DNA of 64,000 bases. Origin: Dehalogenimonas sp. W. GTDB taxonomy: Bacteria > Chloroflexota > Dehalococcoidia > Dehalococcoidales > Dehalococcoidaceae. Where the stretch lies: NCBI RefSeq assembly GCF_037094495.1, contig NZ_CP146612.1, positions 1,550,001-1,614,000 of the forward strand, given 5' to 3'. Made by a program: the position numbers and the translations under genes. Below, one piece after another: positions 1-9,653 of the stretch (the first letter of the stretch is position 1; each line of letters opens with the position of its first letter). The notes under the pieces were generated by a model that made no database searches, was not told where the DNA came from, and saw nothing but the letters and a program-made list of their open reading frames with translations.

Positions 1-2
1 AA

Positions 3-2117
3 GATAAGTACGTTATCGCCCAGGCTCACGCCCAACTTGACGGTCGGGGGCGCTTTTTAGACGAACGTATTGAGTCTCGCCTTGGCGAAAGCTATCTCTA
101 TGAACCACCGGCCAAGATTGAGTATATGGATATCTCGCCCAAACAGATTTTCAGCGTAGCGGCGTCGTTGATTCCATTTTTGGAACACGATGACGCTAAC
201 CGTGCTTTGATGGGCGCCAATATGCAACGGCAGGCAGTGCCTTTGTTGCGGCCCGAAGCACCTTTAGTAGCGACCGGTATGGAAAAAGAAGCTGTTCGTT
301 ATAGTTCTCATGTTATATTTGCCCGTCGTGACGGCAAGGTGCAGTCGGTAACCAGCGAGAAAATCATCGTTGAAACCCTTGATGGGCAGGAAGATGAGTA
401 CAAGCTGGTCAAGTTCATGAAAACCAATCAGGGCACCAGTATTAACCAGCGTCCCATCGTCAACCGTGGCGATAATGTTGTCGCCGGTCAGGTTTTGGTG
501 GATTCCTCCGCCACTGAAAACGGTGAGCTGGCACTTGGACAGAATCTGGTCTGTGCCTTCATGAGCTGGCACGGCTATAACTACGAAGACGCTATCATTT
601 TGAATGAGCGGTTGGTTAAGGAAGACCGACTGACCTCACTTCACATAACGCGCCATGAACTGGAAGCCAGAGATACCAAGCTGGGCGTTGAAGAAATTAC
701 TCGTGATATTCCGAACGTGGGCGAGGAATCACTGCGGGAACTTGATGAAGATGGCATTATCCGCGTCGGGGCTGAGGTAGGGCCTGATGACATTCTGGTG
801 GGAAAAATTACTCCCAAAGGCGAAACCGAGCTGTCAGCCGAAGAGAAGCTGTTGAGAGCCATATTCGGGGAAAAAGCCCGGGAAGTTAAAGACACATCAT
901 TACGTATGCCCCATGGCGAATGGGGTAAAGTAATCGCTGTTAAAATGTTCTCTCGCGACGAAGGCGATGACCTGCCGGCCAGGGTCAATAAATGGGTGCA
1001 GGTCTGGGTTGCCCAAAAGCGTCAAATTTCTGTAGGCGACAAATTGGCCGGACGTCATGGTAATAAGGGTATTGTTTCCATTGTGGCGCCTTCCGAGGAC
1101 ATGCCTTTTTTGCCTGATGGGACGCCGGTTGACGTGATTCTTAACCCTATCGGGGTGCCTTCCCGTATGAATTTGGGTCAGATACTTGAACTGCACCTGG
1201 GATGGGCCGGACATTTGATGGGTTTCAAAGTTCGTACACCTGTTTTTGACGGAGCTTCTGACGTGGATATTGAAGACGATCTGGCACGTGCTTCTATTGC
1301 CCAGATGGCTGGTTTGATTAAACTGGACTACGCGGCCAAGAATACCGCTGAAATTGTTAAAAAATCCGTTGCCTGGCTTAACGAGCGTGGCTATGATGGG
1401 CGTAAAGTGTTTGACAGCCAGGTTGTCGGGTTTGCCCGCGAAGTATGTTTGCGATTATGGCTGACCCAGCAAGGCATAGCTGATGTTGGCGACATCAACG
1501 CCGGGGAGCTCTTTGATCGGGCGTTCAAAGTGGCCAGGGACCATAATATACCATTACCCATTGATGGCAAGACACTGTTACGTGACGGTAAAACCGGTGA
1601 ATATTTTGACCAGCCGATTACCGTCGGGAACATGTATATTCTGAAGCTGAACCATTTGGTGGAAGACAAGGTTCATGCCCGGTCCACCGGTCCTTACTCC
1701 CTGATAAGTCAGCAGCCTTTGGGCGGGAAAGCCCAATTCGGTGGGCAGCGATTCGGTGAGATGGAAGTTTGGACTCTTGAGGCCTATGGCGCCGCATATA
1801 ACCTTCAGGAAATGCTTACCATCAAAAGTGACGATGTGACCGGACGCGCCAAAGCCTATGAGTCAATTGTCAAAGGTGAAGATGTGTCGCAACCAGGTGT
1901 ACCGGAATCTTTCAAGGTTCTGGTTAAGGAATTGCAGAGTCTGGGTCTGTCGGTTGAGGTAATCAACGAAGAGGAAAATCGGTTACCGGCGGAGCATTTA
2001 AACGAATCTCAAGCCGAGGAAGAAGGCTCGGAACTGGCTTTAGCCGGGGAACTGGCGGCCAGTTTGCTGGAATCTGAGGTAAATGAGGAAGAGGATAAAG
2101 AACTACAAGATGAATGA
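3..2117 (+). CDS. rpoB: RNA polymerase beta subunit, 5' end outside window
   Basis: The open frame is already open at base 3 and runs to TGA at 2115-2117, giving the last 704 residues of the beta subunit. The first visible residues read through the fork/rifampicin-adjacent region, and the stretch [20 protein letters not shown] is the conserved beta segment just after it. Further on are the conserved [23 protein letters not shown]-type segment and the switch region [20 protein letters not shown] near the C-terminus. The C-terminal tail is acidic (Glu/Asp rich). The protein is part of the core transcription enzyme. The stop overlaps the rpoC start by eight bases, so the two subunits are translationally coupled. 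The true start lies upstream of this window. Confidence 0.98.
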   Translation, partial: DKYVIAQAHAQLDGRGRFLDERIESRLGESYLYEPPAKIEYMDISPKQIFSVAASLIPFLEHDDANRALMGANMQRQAVPLLRPEAPLVATGMEKEAVRYSSHVIFARRDGKVQSVTSEKIIVETLDGQEDEYKLVKFMKTNQGTSINQRPIVNRGDNVVAGQVLVDSSATENGELALGQNLVCAFMSWHGYNYEDAIILNERLVKEDRLTSLHITRHELEARDTKLGVEEITRDIPNVGEESLRELDEDGIIRVGAEVGPDDILVGKITPKGETELSAEEKLLRAIFGEKAREVKDTSLRMPHGEWGKVIAVKMFSRDEGDDLPARVNKWVQVWVAQKRQISVGDKLAGRHGNKGIVSIVAPSEDMPFLPDGTPVDVILNPIGVPSRMNLGQILELHLGWAGHLMGFKVRTPVFDGASDVDIEDDLARASIAQMAGLIKLDYAAKNTAEIVKKSVAWLNERGYDGRKVFDSQVVGFAREVCLRLWLTQQGIADVGDINAGELFDRAFKVARDHNIPLPIDGKTLLRDGKTGEYFDQPITVGNMYILKLNHLVEDKVHARSTGPYSLISQQPLGGKAQFGGQRFGEMEVWTLEAYGAAYNLQEMLTIKSDDVTGRAKAYESIVKGEDVSQPGVPESFKVLVKELQSLGLSVEVINEEENRLPAEHLNESQAEEEGSELALAGELAASLLESEVNEEEDKELQDE

Positions 2118-5100
2118 AGTAATTGATTTTGATGCCATCCGGATTTCTCTGGCCTCCCCGGAACAAATTCGCGGGTGGTCATACGGCGAGGTAACAAAGC
2201 CCGAGACCATAAACTACCGTACGTTAAAACCGGAGCGCGATGGACTGTTTTGTGAGCGGATTTTTGGCCCTACCAAAGATTTTGAGTGCCAGTGCGGCAA
2301 ATACAAGCGTATCCGTTACAAGGGCATTATTTGCGATAAATGCGGCGTTGAAGTCGCCAGAGCAAAAGTCCGTCGCGAAAGAATGGGGCATATAGAACTG
2401 GCCTGTGCTGTTGGTCATATCTGGTTTACCCGGGGTATTCCCAGCCGCATCGGTTTGTTGCTGGATCTCTCTACCCGCAGCCTTGAGAGAATCATCTATT
2501 TCTCTCACTTTGTCATTACCCATGTTGATGAAGTTGCCAGGCAAGCTGCAGTGGACAGCCTTGAGCAAGGCCGTCAAATGGAACTGGATGACCGGGAAGC
2601 TGAAATTAACGCCCAGGTGGCCGCTATGGAGTCCGAAGGCGCCGAGATTGCCGAAATCAATAAGCTCCGCGGTGACTTTGAAACTGAACGTGCCGAAAGC
2701 GAAGAACAGACCGCCGTTATAGTTGAACAATTGCGTGGTCTTCGCCGTGGAAATCTGTTAACGGAGAGCGTGTTTTTTGAGTTGAAAACCCGGTTTCCAG
2801 AAGTTTTTGATGCTAAAATGGGTGCCGAGGCGATACTTGACCTTTTAAGGTCTGTTGATCTTGGCGAGATGCGCAACCACCTCATTTTGGAAACACGATC
2901 GTCTTCCGGACAAAGGCGGAAGAAAGCCTCCAAACAACTTCAATTGGTTGAGGCTTTCCGGCGCAGCGGTAATAAGCCGGAATGGATGGTGCTGACCGTA
3001 TTACCGGTGTTGCCGCCTGATTTAAGGCCCATGGTCCAGCTTGACGGCGGTCGGTTTGCTACCTCTGATTTGAATGACCTTTATCGACGCGTCATCAACC
3101 GTAACAACCGGTTGAGTCATCTTTTAGAAATCGGCGCGCCGGAAATTATTATCCGCAACGAAAAGCGCATGTTGCAGGAAGCGGTTGATTCATTGATAGA
3201 TAACGGTCGCCGGGGACGCAGTGTAGCTGTGTCCGGCGATCACAAGGCTAAATCAATATCCGACCTGTTAAGGGGAAAGCAAGGCCGGTTCCGGCAGAAT
3301 CTTCTCGGAAAACGGGTTGATTACTCTGGACGGTCGGTTATTGTGGTCGGGCCGGATCTGAAACTACATCAATGCGGTCTGCCGCGCAAAATGGCTTTAG
3401 AGTTGTTTAAACCATTTGTGATGCATCGCCTGGTTACTGATGGTTTAGCCCCAAATATAAAGAGCGCCCGACGACTGGTTGAAAGAGCCAGACCCGAAGT
3501 ATATGACATTCTTGAGGATGTCGTTAAAGACCGACCGGTAATGCTGAACCGGGCTCCGACGTTGCACCGGCTGTCAATTCAGGCGTTTGAACCAGTGCTG
3601 ATTGACGGTTCGGCGATCCGGATTCACCCTCTGGTCTGCGCTGCCTTTAATGCTGACTTTGACGGAGACCAGATGGCGGTTCATCTGCCGTTATCCAAGG
3701 CGGCCGTTAAAGAAGCCCGGGAGGCCATGCTTTCCATCCACAATATGTTGTTGCCTTCCAGCGGGGATCCGGTAGTGACCCCCAGCTTGGATATGGTTTT
3801 CGGTTGTTTCTATCTGACTACCACACGCCCTGGCCTGAAGGGTGAGAACAAAGTCTTCGGGAGTTTTGAAGAAGCCAAACGATATTTTGACCGGGGCATC
3901 ATTGACCTGCGGGCGGAAATCGATGTACGGACACCTGAAGGGGAGATGGTCAAAACCACGGTCGGACGCATTATCTTTAATGAGGCCCTGCCCCAGGGGA
4001 TAGCGTTTTTCAACAAAGCTGTGGATAAATCAACCTTACGCCGTTTGATCGGCGAGTGTATTAAGATCACCAGCGACAATGAAATGGCCTTGTCATTGGA
4101 TCACATCAAGAGACTGGGCTTTGAGTTCGCCACCCGTTCGGGTATCACCATTGCCATGACCGATATCGCTGTCCCTGGTCCGAAGGCGGAAATTATCGCC
4201 GCTGCTGATCACGACGCTGATTTGATTGAGCACCAGTATGCTCAGGGTTTGATCACAGACGATGAGCGCTATAACGGCGTTGTAGAAATCTGGTTGCGAG
4301 CAACCGACCAAATCGGCGATGCCATCGCCAAGGGCATGGATAACATCGGCAACGTGTATATGATGGCTAATTCCGGAGCCAAAGGTAACGTTTCTCAGAT
4401 CAGACAGATGGCTGGTATGAGAGGTTTAATGACTAATCCTTCCGGTAAGATCATTGATTTTCCCATCAAGTCCAGTCTGCGGGAAGGTCTTTCTACTATT
4501 GAATACTTCATTTCTACCCATGGCGCCCGAAAAGGTCTGGCCGATACGGCATTGCGTACTTCCGGTTCCGGCTACCTTACCCGGAGGTTGATTGATGTTA
4601 CCCAGGACCTGATTATCTACGAAGAAGACTGCGGTACCTTGGACGGTCTGTGGATTGAGGAACCTTCAGAGAAAGGTATTTTGCCGCCGTTAGCCGAGCG
4701 AATTGCCGGACGGTTGGCCGCGATGCCGGTGGCCGATCCTCAGACTGGTGAAATACTGGTTGATCGGGACGGTGAAATTGATGACAAGAAGGCTAGGGAG
4801 ATTACGGCAGCCGGCGTTACCGGCGTGTTCGTGCGCTCTCCGATGTCCTGTGGGTCCAAGCGCGGTATTTGTCAGAAATGTTACTGGCGTGACCTGGGGC
4901 GCGGTAAGACGGTTGAGTTCTATACTGCCGTTGGTATTCTGGCCGCTCAGAGCATCGGCGAACCAGGTACCCAGCTTACTTTGCGGACGTTTCATACCGG
5001 TGGTGTGGTGGGTACAGATATTACCACCGGTTTGCCTCGCGTTGAAGAACTGTTTGAGGCCCGACCGCCCAAAGCTCAGGCGATTATCACGGAAATTGAC

Positions 5101-6000
5101 GGTAACGTTGAAATTCAGGAGAGTGATGAAGGCCGCAGTGTGCGGATTCTGGCTAGAGAGAACTATCAGGATGAATACGATTTACCTGATAATTGGAATG
5201 TTGAAGTCGCCGACGGACAAGTGGTGGACATGGGTTCGGTATTGGCTACTGCTCCTGAAGCCGATAAGGAAGCTGTTCATCTTACTACGGACGGTGAATC
5301 TGTTCTGATTGCCAGAGTCGGTGGCCGCATGAGCGTTGAAGGACAAAAACTGGTTATCAGATATGAAGATCTTGATGAGCGGGAATATATGATTCCTGCA
5401 GCTACTCATATCCTGGTCGCCAATGGTGAAACTGTAAAAGCCGGACAAAAATTGACCGACGGTTCTATCAACCCGCAGGATATATTGTCGATTCTTGGTC
5501 GTGAATCTGTACAGCGGTATCTGGTTGAGGAAGTTCAAAAAGTTTACTTTTCTCAGGGTGTTCACATTAATGACAAGCATATTGAAGTCATTGTCAGGCA
5601 GATGATGAACAAGGTTCGCGTTGATTCTTCCGGCGACACTGACCTGGTACCGGGAGAACTCGTGGATAAGTTCCGCTTTGAGGATATCAATAACAAGATA
5701 CTGGCTGAAGGTGGAGAACCGGCCACTGCGCACACGGTTTTGATGGGTATTACCCGTACCAGTTTGTCCACCGAATCCTGGCTGGCGGCCGCCTCATTCC
5801 AGGAGACCACCCGGGTGTTGACCGATGCAGCCATTCATGGGAAGAAAGATATTTTGGCCGGGCTGAAAGAAAATGTGATCATTGGTAAACTCATTCCTGC
5901 CCAGTGTCAATCATGCCGGGATGCAACATCCGAGAAAGCAGCAGAAATTGAATCTGCCAAACTGGTTCAGATTGAGCAACTTGAACAGCCTGTAATTTAA
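2110..6000 (+). CDS. rpoC: RNA polymerase beta' subunit
   Basis: Core RNA polymerase subunit carrying the catalytic magnesium site, 1296 residues. Visible landmarks are the N-terminal zinc site ([13 protein letters not shown] then ICDKCG), the catalytic NADFDGD at about residues 514-520, the second zinc site ([11 protein letters not shown]) and the conserved [21 protein letters not shown] region, cut here to [18 protein letters not shown] chose ATG 2110, whose product starts [20 protein letters not shown], as the usual family N-terminus; an in-frame ATG at 2083 lies inside rpoB and would add nine basic residues. A purine-rich GAGGAAGAGG at 2086-2095 could serve as ribosome site, with long spacing. 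A strong terminator follows directly. Confidence 0.98.
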   Translation: MNEVIDFDAIRISLASPEQIRGWSYGEVTKPETINYRTLKPERDGLFCERIFGPTKDFECQCGKYKRIRYKGIICDKCGVEVARAKVRRERMGHIELACAVGHIWFTRGIPSRIGLLLDLSTRSLERIIYFSHFVITHVDEVARQAAVDSLEQGRQMELDDREAEINAQVAAMESEGAEIAEINKLRGDFETERAESEEQTAVIVEQLRGLRRGNLLTESVFFELKTRFPEVFDAKMGAEAILDLLRSVDLGEMRNHLILETRSSSGQRRKKASKQLQLVEAFRRSGNKPEWMVLTVLPVLPPDLRPMVQLDGGRFATSDLNDLYRRVINRNNRLSHLLEIGAPEIIIRNEKRMLQEAVDSLIDNGRRGRSVAVSGDHKAKSISDLLRGKQGRFRQNLLGKRVDYSGRSVIVVGPDLKLHQCGLPRKMALELFKPFVMHRLVTDGLAPNIKSARRLVERARPEVYDILEDVVKDRPVMLNRAPTLHRLSIQAFEPVLIDGSAIRIHPLVCAAFNADFDGDQMAVHLPLSKAAVKEAREAMLSIHNMLLPSSGDPVVTPSLDMVFGCFYLTTTRPGLKGENKVFGSFEEAKRYFDRGIIDLRAEIDVRTPEGEMVKTTVGRIIFNEALPQGIAFFNKAVDKSTLRRLIGECIKITSDNEMALSLDHIKRLGFEFATRSGITIAMTDIAVPGPKAEIIAAADHDADLIEHQYAQGLITDDERYNGVVEIWLRATDQIGDAIAKGMDNIGNVYMMANSGAKGNVSQIRQMAGMRGLMTNPSGKIIDFPIKSSLREGLSTIEYFISTHGARKGLADTALRTSGSGYLTRRLIDVTQDLIIYEEDCGTLDGLWIEEPSEKGILPPLAERIAGRLAAMPVADPQTGEILVDRDGEIDDKKAREITAAGVTGVFVRSPMSCGSKRGICQKCYWRDLGRGKTVEFYTAVGILAAQSIGEPGTQLTLRTFHTGGVVGTDITTGLPRVEELFEARPPKAQAIITEIDGNVEIQESDEGRSVRILARENYQDEYDLPDNWNVEVADGQVVDMGSVLATAPEADKEAVHLTTDGESVLIARVGGRMSVEGQKLVIRYEDLDEREYMIPAATHILVANGETVKAGQKLTDGSINPQDILSILGRESVQRYLVEEVQKVYFSQGVHINDKHIEVIVRQMMNKVRVDSSGDTDLVPGELVDKFRFEDINNKILAEGGEPATAHTVLMGITRTSLSTESWLAAASFQETTRVLTDAAIHGKKDILAGLKENVIIGKLIPAQCQSCRDATSEKAAEIESAKLVQIEQLEQPVI

Positions 6001-6016
6001 GTCTGTACATGGATTG

Positions 6017-6052
6017 AAAAAGGGGGGAGCGTCTGACGCTCCCCCCTTTTTT
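6017..6052 (+). terminator. Rho-independent terminator after rpoC
   Basis: A G-rich arm (AAAAGGGGGGAGCG), a five-base loop TCTGA and the matching arm CGCTCCCCCCTTTT form a perfect stem that runs into TTTTTT. It lies 17 bases after the rpoC stop and ends the rpoBC transcript. Confidence 0.95.
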
Positions 6053-6095
6053 ACGTAGGGGCACCTTGGAAACAGGTCAGAAAAGTTTAGGTTTA

Positions 6096-6104
6096 TGATA
6101 TAAT
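6096..6104 (+). promoter_or_regulatory. Extended -10 promoter of ruvB
   Basis: TGATATAAT is an extended -10 element (TG, one base, TATAAT). No good -35 is seen 17 bases upstream, which is normal for extended -10 promoters. The TATAAT ends only 14 bases before the ruvB ATG, so the leader would be about 7 bases. Confidence 0.7.
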
Positions 6105-6118
6105 GCCGACAGTATTTT

Positions 6119-7144
6119 ATGACAGAACGAATTATTTCCAGTCAAAACAATAATGAAGACGATGGTCTTGATACCAGTTTAAGACCGAAATCGCTGGATG
6201 ACTTTATCGGGCAAGCCAAGCTACGTGACAATCTGGATATCGCCATGGCCGCGGCCAGGGAACGCGGGGAAGCACTTGATCATGTACTGCTGTATGGGCC
6301 GCCGGGATTAGGTAAAACGACATTAGCTCACATAATTGCCCGGGATATGGGGGTAAGTATCCGGATTACCGCCGGGCCGGCCATTGAACGAGCCGGTGAT
6401 TTAGCAGCCATTTTGACCGGGCTCCAACCTCATGATGTTTTATTTATTGATGAAATTCATCGGTTGGGACGGGCTGTTGAAGAAATCCTGTATCCAGCCA
6501 TGGAAGATTTTGCTTTGGATATAGTAATTGGCAAAGGCCCGGGTGCCAAAAGCTTGAGGTTGAAACTGCCGCCGTTTACACTTATAGGGGCTACTACTCG
6601 CTATGCCATGTTATCCTCGCCATTAAGGGACCGGTTCGGTTCGGTATTCCGGCTGGACTATTATACTGAGCCCGACATTGAGGCTATTGTCAAACGGAGT
6701 GCTAACATATTGGGTGTCACAGCTGACACTCCAGGACTGCGGGAGCTCGCTTGTCGCGCAAGAGGTACGCCGAGGGTAGCCAATCGTCTATTAAAGCGAG
6801 TACGGGATTACGCGCAGGTGAGGGGTGACGGGTTCATTGATCAGGAGATTGCCGTTGCGGCGCTGGGCAGGTTGGAAGTGGATGATGTTGGTCTGGATAG
6901 TATTGACCATCACCTGCTAAAAACAATTATTGAAAAATTTTCCGGCGGACCTGTTGGATTGGAAACACTGGCAGCGGCAATCAGTGAAGATGCCGATACC
7001 ATTATGGATATTTACGAGCCGTATCTGATGCAGCTAGGATTTTTAGAGCGGACATCGCGTGGGCGGGTGGCTACACCAAGAGCGTACGCTCATTTGAAGA
7101 TCAAGCACAGCCGTAGAGGAAACCAGCAGAATCCGCTGCTGTAG
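6119..7144 (+). CDS. ruvB: Holliday junction branch-migration helicase RuvB
   Basis: Hexameric AAA+ motor that drives Holliday junction migration with RuvA and RuvC. The 341-residue length is typical. Walker A GPPGLGKT is at residues 60-67, Walker B is LFIDEIHRL, and sensor 1 is in the segment [20 protein letters not shown] with the arginine finger motif; the C-terminal winged helix ends with [11 protein letters not shown]. The start is ATG 6119, with no Shine-Dalgarno sequence before it but a -10 box 14 bases upstream, suggesting a near-leaderless mRNA. ruvA and ruvC are not adjacent here. Confidence 0.97.
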   Translation: MTERIISSQNNNEDDGLDTSLRPKSLDDFIGQAKLRDNLDIAMAAARERGEALDHVLLYGPPGLGKTTLAHIIARDMGVSIRITAGPAIERAGDLAAILTGLQPHDVLFIDEIHRLGRAVEEILYPAMEDFALDIVIGKGPGAKSLRLKLPPFTLIGATTRYAMLSSPLRDRFGSVFRLDYYTEPDIEAIVKRSANILGVTADTPGLRELACRARGTPRVANRLLKRVRDYAQVRGDGFIDQEIAVAALGRLEVDDVGLDSIDHHLLKTIIEKFSGGPVGLETLAAAISEDADTIMDIYEPYLMQLGFLERTSRGRVATPRAYAHLKIKHSRRGNQQNPLL

Positions 7145-7158
7145 ATTTTCAAATCAGG

Positions 7159-7188
7159 TTGAAAGCTCCGAATAAGCTGTAGTATATT
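7159..7188 (+). promoter_or_regulatory. Promoter of queH
   Basis: TTGAAA at 7159-7164 and TATATT at 7183-7188 (18-base spacer; GTATAT one base earlier gives 17). The -10 ends six bases before the ATG at 7195, so transcription should begin at or next to the start codon. No ribosome binding site is present, which agrees with a leaderless mRNA. Confidence 0.55.
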
Positions 7189-7194
7189 GAAAAA

Positions 7195-7776
7195 ATGAAT
7201 TGCCCCCGTTTACTGGTACACTGTTGCTGTGTGCACTGTTCCGCCTATACTCTTCAGTATTGGCGCGAACAAGGTTATGACGTTACGGCCTACTGGTATA
7301 ACCCAAATATTCACCCTAATAAGGAGCATCAGCAGCGGTTGGAATCGCTGGGTGCCTATCTTAAAGGCAAGTCTATTGAGTTGATCTGGGAGAACGACTA
7401 CAACCCGGCAGATTATTACGCCGCAATCGGGAATAGAGGCGAAAACCGATGCATTGGTTGCTATTCTATCCGACTCGTTAAAACTAGGGAATATGCAGAA
7501 GGGGCTGGTTATGATGGTTTTACCAGCAGTCTGTTAATCAGCCTGCAACAAGATCATCAGTCCGTCATAGATCAGGCGTTAAGGGCGACAGGTGAAACCG
7601 GATCCAGATTCAAGTATGCTGACATACGGAAAAGCTACAGTGAAAGCCGACGAATGACCAAACAGCGACCGTGGCTATATCGTCAAACCTATTGTGGTTG
7701 TTCATTCAGTGAGGCTGAGGCAGCTGCAAAGCTCAGGTACAAAGAATTTTTACAGCGAGACGAACGGCAACCATGA
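7195..7776 (+). CDS. queH: Epoxyqueuosine reductase QueH
   Basis: Last step of queuosine synthesis in tRNA: reduction of epoxyqueuosine to queuosine. It is the non-cobalamin, DUF208-type enzyme, not the cobalamin-using QueG, notable in a genome that otherwise depends on cobalamin. The 193-residue protein shows the family cysteine pattern: HCCCVHCS at residues 9-16, GENRCIGCYSIR in the middle and YRQTYCGCSFS near the C-terminus; these cysteines bind an iron-sulfur cluster and a redox disulfide in characterised QueH. The ATG at 7195 lies just after a -10 box. The rimI-like gene follows in the same direction 28 bases on. Confidence 0.92.
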   Translation: MNCPRLLVHCCCVHCSAYTLQYWREQGYDVTAYWYNPNIHPNKEHQQRLESLGAYLKGKSIELIWENDYNPADYYAAIGNRGENRCIGCYSIRLVKTREYAEGAGYDGFTSSLLISLQQDHQSVIDQALRATGETGSRFKYADIRKSYSESRRMTKQRPWLYRQTYCGCSFSEAEAAAKLRYKEFLQRDERQP

Positions 7777-7804
7777 AGGGCTGCCTGATTTGTTGGATTA
7801 CACA

Positions 7805-8386
7805 ATGAACACTGACTATATCGTCAGACCGATGAACCGGAAAGACGTAACACAGGTAGCTTCCATTGATCGGGAGGCCTTTCCCACCATGTGGCCGCCG
7901 ATGAATTTTTATCGGGAACTGGAAAACCAACTGGCTTCTTATCTGGTCTTGGTTGAAAAAACGGCGGTTATAGAACAAAGCGATATCGAAAATGAAGAGG
8001 ACGGGATTTCTGGTAAAGTAAAGAGGTGGCTGACGCCACACGGGAAAGACCAGGGAAAAATCATTGCCTTTGCCGGTTTTTGGATCATGGCCGGCGAAGC
8101 TCATATCATCGGAGTAGCGGTAAAAAGCGAGTATCGGCGACAAGGGCTTGGGACGCTGATTCTGCAAGAGTTGATAGACCAGGCTAAGCAACGGCAGGCT
8201 GACTGTGTAACATTGGAAGTCAGGATGTCCAATTACGAAGCGCAACGTTTGTATGCCAGTCTCGGTTTTGTGGAAATGGGGGTAAGGAGGGCTTATTACA
8301 CCGATAATCGGGAGGATGCGGTGATAATGACGCTGAAACCTGTTGCTTCAGGCAACAAAGCTCTGGGTAAGGCTTCCGACTTATAA
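7805..8386 (+). CDS. rimI: GNAT acetyltransferase, RimI-like
   Basis: Predicted N-acetyltransferase of the ribosomal-protein-alanine acetyltransferase (RimI) type, 193 residues. The acetyl-CoA site is GVAVKSEYRRQGLGTLILQE (motif A with R-R-Q-G-L-G), followed by LEVRMSNYEAQRLYASLGF, the typical RimI motif B with the N-x-x-A-x-x-L-Y-x-x-x-G-F pattern. A longer frame starts at 7694 inside queH, but the family-like sequence begins at ATG 7805 (MNTDYIVRP). An insertion around residues 55-85, rich in charged residues, is longer than in many RimI proteins. The substrate is inferred only from the family. Its end faces a convergent minus-strand gene 10 bases away. Confidence 0.85.
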   Translation: MNTDYIVRPMNRKDVTQVASIDREAFPTMWPPMNFYRELENQLASYLVLVEKTAVIEQSDIENEEDGISGKVKRWLTPHGKDQGKIIAFAGFWIMAGEAHIIGVAVKSEYRRQGLGTLILQELIDQAKQRQADCVTLEVRMSNYEAQRLYASLGFVEMGVRRAYYTDNREDAVIMTLKPVASGNKALGKASDL

Positions 8387-8396
8387 GTTTCAGATT

Positions 8397-8594
8397 TTAC
8401 AGCTGGCGAATGGACGACTCGGCGGCTAGTTTACCGCCGCTGGCCCAGTCATGTTTCGGGACGTCCCGAAAGATAATGGTGACCTTTTCCGCTGGAGTGC
8501 CGATTTTAACGAATTCAGCGGTGATGCCTTCGACGAGTTGTTTCTTCTGAGCGATGGTACGACCTTCGTGCATTTCAATACTTATAACGGGCAT
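8397..8594 (-). CDS. 4-oxalocrotonate tautomerase family protein
   Basis: A 65-residue protein of the tautomerase superfamily. It starts MPVISIEMHEGRT, so proline 2 becomes the catalytic N-terminal proline after removal of Met, and the spacing to the KKQLVEGITAEF helix and the DVPKHDWASGG loop fits 4-oxalocrotonate tautomerase-like proteins. Such enzymes form hexamers of about 62-residue subunits. The actual substrate cannot be read from the sequence. A run of short minus-strand genes continues upstream (zinc ribbon protein, methyltransferase). Confidence 0.85.
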   Translation of the reverse strand: MPVISIEMHEGRTIAQKKQLVEGITAEFVKIGTPAEKVTIIFRDVPKHDWASGGKLAAESSIRQL

Positions 8595-8650
8595 GAGTGC
8601 CTGCCTTAATCAAATACTTGTAAAACAAACTGAGGGAGCCTGAAAAAATT

Positions 8651-8872
8651 CTATCTGCCGCCTTTGGCTCGGCGGCGGATTTCCATCTCCTGTTCAAAAC
8701 GGCTAAACTCTTCTTCGCTCATCAACTCGCAGCTTTCCAAACTGTTTTGCTCTAGATGGATCTTCATGGCTGCCCGGCATTTCCAGCAACGGTAAGGGCC
8801 GATGTACTGTGCATCGCTGATGGAAAAACCGCCACTGGTTTCGCATTTGGGACAGGTAATATTGACTAGCAT
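8651..8872 (-). CDS. Small zinc-ribbon protein
   Basis: A 73-residue protein with two CxxC knuckles (CPKC near residue 7 and CWKC about 24 residues later), which looks like a zinc ribbon, followed by a charged helix rich in Glu and Arg that ends RRRAKGGR. The start is ATG 8872, preceded at good spacing by AAGGAG on the minus strand; the frame stays open farther upstream but without such a site. I do not recognise a specific family. It may be a nucleic-acid or ribosome-associated protein, but that is a guess. Confidence 0.75.
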   Translation of the reverse strand: MLVNITCPKCETSGGFSISDAQYIGPYRCWKCRAAMKIHLEQNSLESCELMSEEEFSRFEQEMEIRRRAKGGR

Positions 8873-8943
8873 ATCATTCTCCTTTTTCAGGTAAATGGTC
8901 AGGTGACGGATAAATGTTATCAGTTTATCAGGCTGCAAACAAA

Positions 8944-9606
8944 TTATGATGCAGGTTTTCTAAGCAGGAGACAAATATTGCGGGAAAAATATTTGAAAAG
9001 TCCTTTGTGATTAGCCTCCGGGCTGATGGAAATTATTTCAAAACCGGCACGGCGGGCCAGCTTTTTTATCTCCCCGTAGGTAAATAGATGGTAGAAACGG
9101 TTGACACTTCTGCCACCTGTACGCCAGGGAATGAAGGTGTCACGGCGCGTGAACCAGAATTTTGGCTGCCCGGCATTCCAGACCGTCAAAAACAGTTCGC
9201 CTTCCGGTCTTAAGACCCGTTTAATTTCCTGCAAGGCAAGTAACTGTTCCGATCGGGTTTTTATGTGATGGAGGCTGGCTACAGCAATCACCTGGTCAAA
9301 ATGGCTATCTGGAAATGGCAGTGACCGCATGTCGGCAAGGTCTAACTTGACGTCAAATTGGTGTTTGGCGGCATATTTGGCGGCATATTTCAGCATTTCT
9401 GACGACAGGTCAATGCCAGACAATTCAAAGCGGCCTCGGAATGGAAGGAAGTCTGCACCATGACCGCAACCGGCGTTCAGCAATTTACCTTCAATCCAGC
9501 GGTCAGCTAGGGCGGTCAGCTCACTACCAAAAATGGTGTAGTGACGGAAGTTATACCAGCCAGGGGCGATAGCATCAAATTCGGCCTTTTTATGGTCAAG
9601 CATCAA
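8944..9606 (-). CDS. SAM-dependent methyltransferase, Trm9/ALKBH8-like
   Basis: Class I methyltransferase of 220 residues. It begins with the Trm9-like FDAIAPGWYNFRHYTI segment, has motif I LLNAGCGHGADFL, an acidic strand end GIDLSSEML, then MRSLPFPDSHFDQVIAVASL with HHI and ALQEIKRVLRPEGELFLTVW. The late FYHLFTYGEIKKLARRAGFE matches the Trm9 pattern F-Y-H-x-F. Trm9 and ALKBH8 methylate the carboxyl of 5-carboxymethyluridine at tRNA position 34. It is divergently arranged with elp3, which makes that same cm5U base, so a role in wobble-uridine methylation is a strong inference. The start is ATG 9606 or the adjacent ATG 9603. Confidence 0.8.
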   Translation of the reverse strand: MMLDHKKAEFDAIAPGWYNFRHYTIFGSELTALADRWIEGKLLNAGCGHGADFLPFRGRFELSGIDLSSEMLKYAAKYAAKHQFDVKLDLADMRSLPFPDSHFDQVIAVASLHHIKTRSEQLLALQEIKRVLRPEGELFLTVWNAGQPKFWFTRRDTFIPWRTGGRSVNRFYHLFTYGEIKKLARRAGFEIISISPEANHKGLFKYFSRNICLLLRKPAS

Positions 9607-9632
9607 TAGAATTCATTACACTCCGTAAGTCC

Positions 9633-9640
9633 TGTATAAT
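9633..9640 (+). promoter_or_regulatory. -10 element of elp3
   Basis: TGTATAAT with the TATAAT at 9635-9640, 13 bases before the elp3 ATG. The predicted leader is about 7 bases. No convincing -35 was found. The same 47-base gap must also hold the start of the divergent methyltransferase gene. Confidence 0.6.
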
Positions 9641-9653
9641 TGAACAGTATATA

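Noticed and set aside
4703-5308. 201-codon open frame on the plus strand inside rpoC
   Set aside because: Alternate-frame shadow of rpoC with no ribosome site and no family resemblance.
5182-5733. 183-codon open frame on the minus strand inside rpoC
   Set aside because: Antisense shadow; the rpoC frame is complete and conserved there.
8341-8357. Stem TGTTGC-TTCAG-GCAACA at the end of the rimI-like gene as terminator
   Set aside because: It is short, lies within the coding region and has no T run.
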